A stretch of 5,673 nucleotides of DNA from JALCLA01 sp965653565 (GTDB lineage Bacteria; Pseudomonadota; Gammaproteobacteria; Xanthomonadales; Xanthomonadaceae). Shown one piece after another: positions 1 through 5,511 of the stretch. Location: assembly GCA_965653565.1 (NCBI GenBank), contig CBFHAI010000099.1, positions 1 to 5,673 of the forward strand. The letters are read 5' to 3'. The notes beneath the pieces are model-generated. The model ran no database searches. It was not told the origin of the DNA and worked only from the letters and a program-made list of their open reading frames with translations. Position numbers and translations under genes: made by a program. Position 1 is the stretch's first letter. Each line of letters begins with the position of its first letter.

Positions 1-70
1 CATCAAACAAGAGGGAAGCGGACCGCTTCAAAGTTACTGGATTCCCGCCTGCGCGGGAATGACGGGATTG
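1..70 (-). repeat. Dispersed intergenic repeat, left copy (inverted relative to the right copy)
   Basis: This stretch is the reverse complement of 5512-5581 with 65 of 70 positions identical (mismatches at 23, 28, 34, 65 and 68). It contains two inverted repeats: GAAGCGG-A-CCGCTTC at 15-29, perfect here but carrying two mismatches in the right copy, and the 8-4-8 hairpin at 41-60. Similarity ends around position 70. On the left it runs to the window edge, so the element probably continues outside; the right copy has about 90 more repeat-like bases at its corresponding end. It is non-coding; frames through it give the repeat-type peptide FPRRRES on the minus strand. Confidence 0.85.
41..60. 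repeat. dRS3-like 20-bp palindrome (ATTCCC-N8-GGGAAT)
   Basis: The stem ATTCCCGC pairs perfectly with GCGGGAAT around the four-base loop CTGC. The pattern ATTCCC-N8-GGGAAT is the one described for neisserial dRS3 elements and is also familiar from intergenic repeats of other proteobacteria. No T-run follows on either strand, so it is not a canonical intrinsic terminator, although it could slow or stabilise RNA ends. It lies downstream of the minus-strand DUF4124 pair. Confidence 0.75.
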
Positions 71-105
71 TGGTGCCCCGCAAAATCCAAAAAACGCAAA
101 AAACC
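71..105 (-). other. U-rich 3' flank of the DUF4124 gene pair
   Basis: On the minus strand, directly after the stop codon of the 106-396 gene, the transcript would carry two six-base U runs (plus-strand A runs at 98-103 and 89-94) and a four-base run (82-85). The nearest GC-rich hairpin, CCGCCG-TCCC-CGGCGG at 135-150, lies inside the gene about 30 bases before the first U run, too far for a standard intrinsic terminator. Termination here is plausible but not shown. Confidence 0.25.
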
Positions 106-396
106 TCAATTCCCCTTCGGCAATTCCCCCGCCCCCGCCGTCCCCGGCGGCACCACATTGGTCGTCGGATCCACCCGCACCGCCTCGTAGCTGCGATCCA
201 TCGGCGGCACATCCGACACATGCACGACACCGTCGCGATCGCGCCAGCGGTACACCACGGGCGAGTAGTCCGGCGATTGCGGATTCACGCGGCGCCATTC
301 GGCGGGCAGGCGTTCGGGGGCGTAGTACCAGACGTAGCCGCCGGCCGCGGCCAGCACGGCCAGTGTCGTGATCACGCCGAGCAGGAAATTGCGCAC
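106..396 (-). CDS. DUF4124 domain protein, membrane-anchored (96 aa)
   Basis: A small envelope protein of unknown function. Residues 4-25 (LLGVITTLAVLAAAGGYVW) form one hydrophobic segment that should anchor it in the inner membrane with the rest in the periplasm. Residues 47-65 carry the DUF4124 signature VYRWRDRDGVVHVSDVPP, which matches the pattern in the neighbouring 413-856 protein (VY-W-D-DGVVH-D-PP). The tail is rich in Pro and Gly and ends at a TGA at 106-108. The start is a GTG at 394-396, the only in-frame start that keeps the whole membrane segment; no clear Shine-Dalgarno sequence precedes it. It lies 16 bases after the stop of the upstream paralogue, so the two are probably co-transcribed and this one may depend on translational coupling. 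The family has no established biochemical role. Confidence 0.8.
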   Translation of the reverse strand: MRNFLLGVITTLAVLAAAGGYVWYYAPERLPAEWRRVNPQSPDYSPVVYRWRDRDGVVHVSDVPPMDRSYEAVRVDPTTNVVPPGTAGAGELPKGN

Positions 397-412
397 GCGT
401 CGACCGCGCCGG

Positions 413-856
413 TCAGGCTTCGGGGGCCGGTTCGCAGTAAACCGCGATCAGGCTTTCGCTGCGCTTGATTTCGGTGGCGCGTTCTTCGGCGGTGAGCGGT
501 TCCTGCACGCCGTCGTTGTTGCGGTCGGCGGTGATGTTTTCGTGTGCGTTGAGGTTTTCGAGGTTCTTGCGCGCGATGTCGCAATTGCGCTGCGCAGGGG
601 TTTTTGTTGCTTCGGCCGGCGGTGTGCCGGTGGCTTTGGTGCTGGTGGCCGCTTCCGGCGCGGGTGCGGGCGCGGGCACGACCGGCGTCTTCACCTCTTT
701 GGTGGTGAACGGTTTGCCCTCGGGCGGGGAGTCGGTGTAATGCACCACACCGTCCTCGTCGGTCCATTTGTAGACCTCGCCGGCGGCGTCGGCACGGCCG
801 GTGGTGCACAGCGCGGCCAGGGCCAGGCTGGCGGCGGCGAATCGGTAGCGGTACAT
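413..856 (-). CDS. DUF4124 domain protein, secreted (147 aa)
   Basis: A predicted periplasmic protein of unknown function. Residues 1-24 are a signal peptide: basic start (MYRYR), hydrophobic core, and an ADA-A cleavage site near residue 24. Cys17 is not in a proper lipobox (Leu precedes it), so a lipoprotein is unlikely. The DUF4124 core follows at residues 28-45 (VYKWTDEDGVVHYTDSPP). A flexible Pro/Ala/Thr linker (about 58-88) leads to a charged, helical C-terminal part (89-147) holding Cys92 and Cys141, which could form a disulfide. The ATG at 854-856 is supported by GGAG (plus-strand CTCC at 864-867) seven bases upstream. It is the first gene of a two-gene minus-strand unit and is transcribed divergently from pssA. 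The domain assignment is firm; the function is not known. Confidence 0.88.
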   Translation of the reverse strand: MYRYRFAAASLALAALCTTGRADAAGEVYKWTDEDGVVHYTDSPPEGKPFTTKEVKTPVVPAPAPAPEAATSTKATGTPPAEATKTPAQRNCDIARKNLENLNAHENITADRNNDGVQEPLTAEERATEIKRSESLIAVYCEPAPEA

Positions 857-886
857 CGCAGAACTCCGCGGGCAAAAGAGGATTCC

Positions 887-915
887 TAGGTAGCACTCCG
901 GCCCGGCAGTGGCAA
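887..915 (-). promoter_or_regulatory. Candidate sigma-70 promoter for the DUF4124 pair
   Basis: On the minus strand TTGCCA (plus 910-915; five of six matches to TTGACA) is followed after 17 bases by TACCTA (plus 887-892), a poor -10 match. Its place, about 30 bases upstream of the ATG at 856 with the Shine-Dalgarno sequence in between, is right for a promoter. Only the -35 box and the spacing support it. Confidence 0.22.
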
Positions 916-922
916 GCCCGGC

Positions 923-951
923 GTGGCAAGCGGCGGGTGAAACGCTAAACT
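923..951 (+). promoter_or_regulatory. pssA: Candidate sigma-70 promoter for the pssA operon
   Basis: GTGGCA at 923-928 (four of six matches to TTGACA) and TAAACT at 946-951 (four of six to TATAAT) are separated by 17 bases. Transcription would start near 957-960 and leave a leader of about 20 bases before the ATG at 979. It lies in the only sizeable gap upstream of the five-gene operon and next to the divergent DUF4124 promoter region. The -35 box overlaps a near-repeat of GTGGCAAG (910-916 and 924-930), which could be chance. Confidence 0.35.
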
Positions 952-978
952 GATCGCCAGCTCTTCCAGCCGACCCTC

Positions 979-1758
979 ATGACCGATTCCCCGTCGCCTG
1001 CTCCGCGTCCTGCGCGAGGCATTTACCTGCTGCCCAATCTGTTCACCACGGGCGGCCTGTTCGCGGGGTTCTACGCCATCATCGCCGCATCGTCGGGCAA
1101 TACCGTGGATGCCTGCATCGCGGTGTTCGTGGCGGCGGTGCTCGATGGGCTCGACGGCCGCATCGCGCGGCTCACCGGCACCCAGAGCGAGTTCGGCATG
1201 CAGTACGACTCGCTCGCCGACCTCGTCAGCTTCGGCATGGCGCCGGCGCTGGTGATGTATCACTGGTCGCTCTCGAGCCTGAAATACCTGGGCCCGGTGT
1301 GGGGCAAGACGGGCTGGGCCGTGGCCTTCCTCTACGCCGCCTGCGCTGCATTGCGGCTGGCGCGCTTCAACACCCAGGTCGGCGTGATCGACAAGCGCTG
1401 GTTCGTCGGGCTGGCGAGCCCGGCCGCGGCGGCAGTGATGATGTCGTTCGCCTGGACGCTGGCCGACATGGGCTACGGCGGCGCCGATGTGCGCTTCCTG
1501 GCGCTCGGCGTCACCGTGGTCTGCGCGCTGCTGATGGTGAGCCGGGTCAAGTACTACAGCTTCAAGACGGTGCCGCTGGCCGACCGCGTGCCGTTCATGA
1601 CGGTGCTGGTGGCGCTCGGATTGTTCGTGGCGCTGGCGGTCGATCCGCCGCGCGTGCTGCTGGTGACGATCGGCCTGTATGCGCTTTCCGGCCCGGCGCT
1701 GTGGGCCGCCAGCCGGCTGCGCCGCAACCGCGCGCGCGGCGCGCCGCCGCCGGCCTGA
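979..1758 (+). CDS. pssA: CDP-diacylglycerol--serine O-phosphatidyltransferase (type II PssA)
   Basis: This integral membrane enzyme joins serine to CDP-diacylglycerol, giving phosphatidylserine and CMP, the committed step to phosphatidylethanolamine. The 259-residue protein has the full CDP-alcohol phosphatidyltransferase motif D-x2-DG-x2-AR-x8-G-x3-D-x3-D: Asp56, Asp59, Gly60, Ala63, Arg64, Gly73, Asp77 and Asp81, the metal- and substrate-binding residues. The N-terminal YLLPNLFTTGGLFAGF is typical of PssA and separates it from PgsA. Several hydrophobic segments follow (about 20-38, 43-55, 108-122, 137-157, 165-183, 196-235), with a basic C-terminal tail. Length suits the longer proteobacterial type II enzymes. 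The ATG at 979 is the only sensible start because an in-frame TAA lies at 946; no clear Shine-Dalgarno sequence precedes it. It opens the operon, and its TGA shares a base with the next ATG. A related CDP-alcohol transferase specificity is possible but less likely. Confidence 0.9.
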   Translation: MTDSPSPAPRPARGIYLLPNLFTTGGLFAGFYAIIAASSGNTVDACIAVFVAAVLDGLDGRIARLTGTQSEFGMQYDSLADLVSFGMAPALVMYHWSLSSLKYLGPVWGKTGWAVAFLYAACAALRLARFNTQVGVIDKRWFVGLASPAAAAVMMSFAWTLADMGYGGADVRFLALGVTVVCALLMVSRVKYYSFKTVPLADRVPFMTVLVALGLFVALAVDPPRVLLVTIGLYALSGPALWAASRLRRNRARGAPPPA

Positions 1759-3482
1759 TGGCGACGCCGCTGCCCACGTCGCTGCTGGCGCCGGCATTCC
1801 GCGCCGATCTGCCGCGCGATTTCCTGCCGATCCTGGCGGAGATCAGCCAGCAGCTGGCGGTGTCGGTGGATCTGCAGCGCACGCTGCGCGAATCGGTCGG
1901 CTACATCACGACCTATCTGCAGGCCGAGGCCGCCGCGGTGTTCATGGTGGACGAATCCGGCGCCTGGCTCGAATGCCGCGCCTGTGTCGGGCCGGTCGAT
2001 ATCCAGGGCCTGCGCATTCCGGTCGAGCAGGGCATCGTCGGGCGCACGGTGGCGCAGAACGCCTGCCAGATGGTGCGTGATGCCAGCACGGATCCGGATT
2101 TCAGCGCCAAGGTCGACAGCGAAACCGGCTTCGTCACGCGCAGCGTGCTGTGCGCACCGCTCACCACGGCGCAGGGCGTGATCGGCGCGATCGAGGTGAT
2201 CAACAAGCGCGACGGCGGCCTGTTCGACGAGAGCGATCGCGATGCGCTGCGCCTGCTCGCCGCGCCCACCGCGCTGGCCTTGAACATCGCGCGCATGGCG
2301 GCCGATCTGGTCGAACAGAATCGCATCAAGCGCGAGCTGACGATGGCGCGCCGGCTGCAACGCTCGCTGCTGCCCAAGCGCCGCCGCGGCAGTTATCCGC
2401 TGCGCGCGATCAACCTGCCGGCGCGCGAAATTTCCGGCGATTTCTACGATTTCTTCGATCTGCCCGACGGCCGCATCGCCTTCGCGGTGGGCGACGTCGC
2501 AGGCAAGGGCCTCGATGCGTCCTTCCTGATGGTGCGCTGCGCCAGCCTGCTGCGCTGGGCCGGCAAGGAAGGATTGCGTCCGTCCGATTGGGTGGCGCGC
2601 GTCAACGATGAACTCGGCGAAGCGATCGCGCCCGGCATGTTCGTCTGCCTGGTGGCCGGCCACTACGATCCGGCGAGCAAGCGCGCGGTGTGGGCCAATG
2701 CCGGCTTCCCGCCGCTGCTGCGCGTCGATGCCGACGGCAACTGCGTGCAGTTCCCGGCCGAAGCGCCGCCGGTCGGCATCCTGCGCCGGATGGATTTTCC
2801 CGAGCAGGAAACCACGCTCGAACACGCCTCGCTCTACCTGTTTTCCGATGGCGTCACCGATGTGCGCGATGCGCACGGCAAGACGCTCGGCGTCGAAGGT
2901 GTAGAAAGCGTGGTGCGCGATCTGGGCGCGTTGCCGCCGGAAACGCGGCTGCGTTCGATCGTGCGCGAACTGCGCCAGCTCACCGTCACCGACGACACCA
3001 CGCTGATGCTGATCGAAGGCGAGACGCCGCAGGAAACGCGTGAGCATCTGCTGCTCAATTTCGGCTTTCCGGCGCTGCCGCAAGAGTTGTGCGGCATGCG
3101 CCACAAACTGGCCGCGGTGCTCGCGCAGGCCGGTGTCGAGAACGTGTTGCGGCAGTCGCTGGTGCTGGCGGTCGACGAAGCCTGCGCCAACGTCATCCGC
3201 CACGCTTACGGCGGGCCGTGCGAGGCGCGCATCGAATTGCGGCTGTCGCAGGAAGGCCACGAATTGCGCTTCGAATTGCGCGATTTCGCGCCTTGCGTCG
3301 ATCCGGCCCGGGTCAAGGCACGCGAGTTCGACGAAGCGCGGCCCGGCGGACTGGGCATCCATTTCATCGATACGCTGATGGACAGCTGGTCGTTGCAGCC
3401 GTTGTCGGAAGGCGGCGGCAATCTGTTGACGATGAAAAAGCGCCTGGCGGAAGAAATCCACGGCGATGACGGCGGCGCGTGA
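1758..3482 (+). CDS. GAF / SpoIIE-type PP2C phosphatase / RsbW-like serine kinase fusion protein
   Basis: A 574-residue cytoplasmic partner-switching regulator; no membrane segment is seen. An N-terminal GAF domain (about 24-180) should sense a ligand or partner. A short helix (about 181-205) links it to a SpoIIE/RsbU-type PP2C domain (about 206-420) with its metal-binding acids in place: Asp228 in SGDFYDFF, Asp246 in VGDVAGKG, Asp364 in FSDGVTD and Asp413 in TDDTT. The C-terminal part (about 430-565) is an RsbW/SpoIIAB-type GHKL kinase: N-box DEACANVIRHAY (Glu474, Asn478), PGGLGIHFI (529-537) and GGNLLTMKKRL near the end. The usual DxG of the ATP site reads DFA (509-511). One chain thus has both activities expected to phosphorylate and dephosphorylate a STAS partner, as in the CrsR, HsbR and SypE regulators. 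The ATG at 1758 overlaps the pssA stop (TGATG), so translation is probably coupled; the frame is open to 1299, but that part is pssA. The next gene encodes a STAS protein, its likely substrate. Confidence 0.9.
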   Translation: MATPLPTSLLAPAFRADLPRDFLPILAEISQQLAVSVDLQRTLRESVGYITTYLQAEAAAVFMVDESGAWLECRACVGPVDIQGLRIPVEQGIVGRTVAQNACQMVRDASTDPDFSAKVDSETGFVTRSVLCAPLTTAQGVIGAIEVINKRDGGLFDESDRDALRLLAAPTALALNIARMAADLVEQNRIKRELTMARRLQRSLLPKRRRGSYPLRAINLPAREISGDFYDFFDLPDGRIAFAVGDVAGKGLDASFLMVRCASLLRWAGKEGLRPSDWVARVNDELGEAIAPGMFVCLVAGHYDPASKRAVWANAGFPPLLRVDADGNCVQFPAEAPPVGILRRMDFPEQETTLEHASLYLFSDGVTDVRDAHGKTLGVEGVESVVRDLGALPPETRLRSIVRELRQLTVTDDTTLMLIEGETPQETREHLLLNFGFPALPQELCGMRHKLAAVLAQAGVENVLRQSLVLAVDEACANVIRHAYGGPCEARIELRLSQEGHELRFELRDFAPCVDPARVKAREFDEARPGGLGIHFIDTLMDSWSLQPLSEGGGNLLTMKKRLAEEIHGDDGGA

Positions 3483-3501
3483 ACGCAGTATTTCGCATCA
3501 C

Positions 3502-3507
3502 AGGGGA
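3502..3507 (+). promoter_or_regulatory. Strong Shine-Dalgarno sequence of the STAS gene
   Basis: AGGGGA lies six bases before the ATG at 3514 and fixes that start over an in-frame ATG at 3466 that would overlap the upstream gene. It is the only strong ribosome binding site in the five-gene operon, which suggests the STAS protein is made in excess over its neighbours. Confidence 0.7.
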
Positions 3508-3513
3508 AGCGCA

Positions 3514-3834
3514 ATGAAGCAATGCAGCATCGAAACCCAGGGCGACTGGGCGGTGGTGAAGCTCGGCGGGGAAGTGGACCTTTCCTGGTCGCAGCAGGCG
3601 CGTCGCGCCGTGCTCGATGCGCTCGGCAAATCGCAGAAGGTCGCGGTGCATCTGGCCGCGGTCAGCTACATCGATTCGTCCGGCATCGCCGCGCTGGTCG
3701 AAGGATTCCAGAGCGCGCGCGGCAAGGGCCAGACCTTCGTGCTGGTGGAAGTGAGCGACGCCGTACTCGCGGTGCTGCGCCTGGCACGGCTCGACAAAGT
3801 GTTCACCATCCGCTCGGCGCTGGCCGAAGGCTGA
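3514..3834 (+). CDS. STAS domain protein, anti-sigma-factor antagonist type (possible MlaB role)
   Basis: A single-domain cytoplasmic STAS protein of 106 residues, the normal size for SpoIIAA/RsbV/MlaB proteins. It starts with the typical beta strands (WAVVKLGGEVDLSW, 12-25) and contains the phosphorylation loop YIDSSGIAALVEG (52-64). Ser55, directly after Asp54, aligns with the serine that SpoIIAB/RsbW kinases phosphorylate in SpoIIAA/RsbV; the E. coli MlaB counterpart has Thr at this place (DTGG). The fold closes with FVLVEVSDAVLAVLRLARLDKVF. The gene is 31 bases after the kinase/phosphatase gene and five before mlaE. That placing allows two roles: substrate of the fused kinase/phosphatase, and regulatory subunit (MlaB-like) of the MlaFE transporter. 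The domain and motif are seen; both roles are inferred, and binding an anti-sigma factor elsewhere in the genome is not excluded. Confidence 0.9.
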   Translation: MKQCSIETQGDWAVVKLGGEVDLSWSQQARRAVLDALGKSQKVAVHLAAVSYIDSSGIAALVEGFQSARGKGQTFVLVEVSDAVLAVLRLARLDKVFTIRSALAEG

Positions 3835-3839
3835 TCCCG

Positions 3840-4637
3840 ATGGAGGCCCTCTGGCGCCCGCTCGAACGCCTCGGCCGCAACACCGCCGAAGCCGTGGCGG
3901 GCCTGGGCTACGCCGCGATGCTGCTGGTGGAGAGCCTGTGGTTCGCGCTGTGGGGCTGGCGCCGCGGGCAACCGGTGCGCGTGCGCATGATCTTCGAACA
4001 GATGCGCCAGGTCGGCGTCGATGCGATACCGATCGTGTGTCTGTTGTCGATGACGATCGGCGTGATGCTCGGCATCCAGTTCATCGCCGCCTTGTCGGAA
4101 TTCGGCGCGCAAAGCCAGGTCGTGATCGCGGCGGCGAAGTCAATCACGCGCGAATTCGGCGCGCTGATCACCGGCATCGTCGTCGCCGGCCGCTCGGGCT
4201 CGGCCTTCGCCGCGCGCCTGGGCTCGATGGTGGTGTCGCAGGAAGTCGACGCGCTGGCCGTCATCGGCATCGAACCGGTGCGCTATCTCGTCGCACCGGC
4301 GTTGATTGCGATGGTCGTGATGATGCCGATGCTCACCATCCTCGCCGATTTCGTCGCGGTGCTCGGCGCCGGCCTGTATTCGATGGGTCCGCTCGACATG
4401 ACCCTGACCGCCTACGTGATGCAGACGCTGCAGTTCCTCGAACCGCGCGACCTGTGGGAGGGCCTGTCGAAAAGCGTCGTGTTCGCCGTATTGATCACGC
4501 TGATCGGCCTGTCCACCGGCTTCTCGGTGAGCGGCGGCGCCGAAGGCGTGGGCCGCGCGACGACGCGCGCGGTCGTCGCCTCGATCACCGCGCTGGTCAT
4601 CGCCGACATGCTGTTTTCCTTCTTCCTCAACCGATGA
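3840..4637 (+). CDS. mlaE: MlaE-family phospholipid ABC transporter permease
   Basis: The inner-membrane permease that, as a dimer, forms the lipid-handling core of MCE-type (Mla) transporters for phospholipids between the inner and outer membranes. The 265-residue length is normal. The family hallmark is at 103-139, including TREFGALITG and GRSGSAFAARLGSM followed by QEVDAL; a second conserved block, GAEGVGRATTRAVV, is at 233-246. Hydrophobic segments lie at about 22-38, 62-84, 105-117, 143-180, 212-228 and 247-263, and the N-terminal stretch resembles the amphipathic interface helix of the family. The ATG at 3840 follows the STAS stop by five bases, with GAAGG (3826-3830) as a weak ribosome site inside the preceding gene. 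Its TGA overlaps the mlaF ATG (ATGA), as is usual for a permease/ATPase pair. Family assignment is secure; phospholipid as substrate, and its direction of movement, are taken from the family. Confidence 0.92.
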   Translation: MEALWRPLERLGRNTAEAVAGLGYAAMLLVESLWFALWGWRRGQPVRVRMIFEQMRQVGVDAIPIVCLLSMTIGVMLGIQFIAALSEFGAQSQVVIAAAKSITREFGALITGIVVAGRSGSAFAARLGSMVVSQEVDALAVIGIEPVRYLVAPALIAMVVMMPMLTILADFVAVLGAGLYSMGPLDMTLTAYVMQTLQFLEPRDLWEGLSKSVVFAVLITLIGLSTGFSVSGGAEGVGRATTRAVVASITALVIADMLFSFFLNR

Positions 4638-5449
4638 ACAGCACGCACGAACACGGCACCGAAGCCGTCATCGATGTCGTCGGTCTGGAGGCGTATTACG
4701 GCCGCCGGCGCATCCTGCACGGCGTCGATTTCCGCGTGATGCCCGGCGAAATCCGCGTGATCATGGGCGGCTCGGGCTCCGGCAAGAGCACGTTGCTGCG
4801 GCATCTGCTGGGCTTGAACAAACCGCGCAAAGGCACCGTGCGCTTGCTCGGCGTCGACATCGCGAAAGCCGGCCCGCAGGAACTGCTGCTGCTGCGCCGC
4901 CAGCTCGGCGTGAGTTTCCAGGGCGGCGCGCTGTTCACCTCGATGACGGTGGGCGACAACGTCGCACTGCCGCTGCGCGAACACCTGCGCCTCGACGAAA
5001 ACACCGTGCGCATCATGAGCCGGCTGAAACTCGAGGTGGTGAACCTCGGCGGCTTCCAGGACCTGATGCCGAGCCAGTTGTCGGGCGGCATGATCAAGCG
5101 CGCGGCGCTGGCGCGCGCCATCGTGATGGATCCGAAACTGCTGTTCTTCGACGAGCCGTCGGCCGGCCTGGATCCCGTTGTGTCGGCGGAACTCGACGAG
5201 TTGATCCTGCAATTGCGCGATGCGATGCGGATGAGCATCGTGGTGGTGACGCACGAACTGGAATCGGCGTTCAAGATCGCCGATACGATTACGGTTCTGG
5301 ATCAGGGGAAGGTTTTGTTGACCGGTACCGTGGCCGAGGTGAAAGCCTCCGACAACGAGCGGATTCAGGATTTGCTGAATCGGCGGCCGCGGGAGATCGA
5401 GGTCAATGTGGATGAGTATTTGAGAAGGTTGACGGGGGAGGAATTGTGA
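4634..5449 (+). CDS. mlaF: MlaF-family ABC transporter ATP-binding protein
   Basis: The cytoplasmic ATPase that powers the MlaE permease. The 271-residue protein has a complete nucleotide-binding domain in order: Walker A GGSGSGKST (45-53, Lys51), Q-loop SFQGGALF (94-101, Gln96), signature LSGGMIKRAALARA (149-162), Walker B LLFFDEPSAGLDP (169-181, catalytic Glu174) and H-loop VVTHE (204-208, His207). The GGALF after the Q-loop and SGGMIKR in the signature are typical of MlaF and set it apart from amino-acid importers. A charged tail (about 248-271) extends past the core, as in other MlaF proteins. The ATG at 4634 lies within the mlaE stop and has no Shine-Dalgarno sequence, so translation is probably coupled. 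In other systems MlaB (a STAS protein) binds MlaF; a STAS gene lies two genes upstream. Codon choice changes over roughly the last 57 codons: GAG instead of GAA, CGG/AGA/AGG instead of CGC, more TTG and GGG. No MlaD gene follows. Confidence 0.94.
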   Translation: MNSTHEHGTEAVIDVVGLEAYYGRRRILHGVDFRVMPGEIRVIMGGSGSGKSTLLRHLLGLNKPRKGTVRLLGVDIAKAGPQELLLLRRQLGVSFQGGALFTSMTVGDNVALPLREHLRLDENTVRIMSRLKLEVVNLGGFQDLMPSQLSGGMIKRAALARAIVMDPKLLFFDEPSAGLDPVVSAELDELILQLRDAMRMSIVVVTHELESAFKIADTITVLDQGKVLLTGTVAEVKASDNERIQDLLNRRPREIEVNVDEYLRRLTGEEL

Positions 5450-5465
5450 TTGGCGATTCCTTTTT
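5439..5465 (+). terminator. Candidate intrinsic terminator overlapping the mlaF stop codon
   Basis: AGGAATTG (5439-5446) can pair with CGATTCCT (5454-5461) to give an eight-base-pair stem with one G-U pair and a seven-base loop that holds the mlaF TGA. The run TTTTT (5461-5465) follows at once. The stem is AT-rich and of modest strength, so termination may be partial. It is the only hairpin with a T-run after the operon; the repeat hairpins farther right have none. Confidence 0.4.
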
Positions 5466-5511
5466 GTTGGTGCGTGGTTGCGATGTCGCTGACTCTTTTG
5501 CGGCGCCGCTC

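Noticed and set aside
41..60. Hairpin as intrinsic terminator of the DUF4124 pair
   Set aside because: The stem is good but no T-run follows on either strand, and the same palindrome recurs at 5522-5541 as part of a repeat.
3..230. Short minus-strand frame running through the left repeat
   Set aside because: It overlaps the DUF4124 gene in another frame and ends in repeat-derived sequence (FPRRRES).
413..856. Lipoprotein signal peptide in the secreted DUF4124 protein
   Set aside because: Cys17 is preceded by Leu rather than Gly, Ala or Ser, and an ADA-A signal peptidase I site lies farther on.
1299..1757. Possible longer N-terminus of the phosphatase/kinase protein
   Set aside because: The frame is open, but this part overlaps pssA and gives low-complexity residues; the ATG at 1758 fits the GAF start and the TGATG coupling.
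886..1797. 303-codon open frame on the minus strand
   Set aside because: It is antisense to pssA, low in complexity (Arg/His/Gln) and without motif or ribosome site.
1554..3461. 635-codon open frame on the minus strand
   Set aside because: It lies antisense to the whole GAF-PP2C-kinase gene. Its translation is rich in Arg, Gln, His and Ala with no domain, as expected opposite a high-GC gene.
3466..3513. Earlier ATG for the STAS protein
   Set aside because: It would add 16 residues overlapping the upstream gene, whereas the ATG at 3514 has the AGGGGA site and starts the STAS fold properly.
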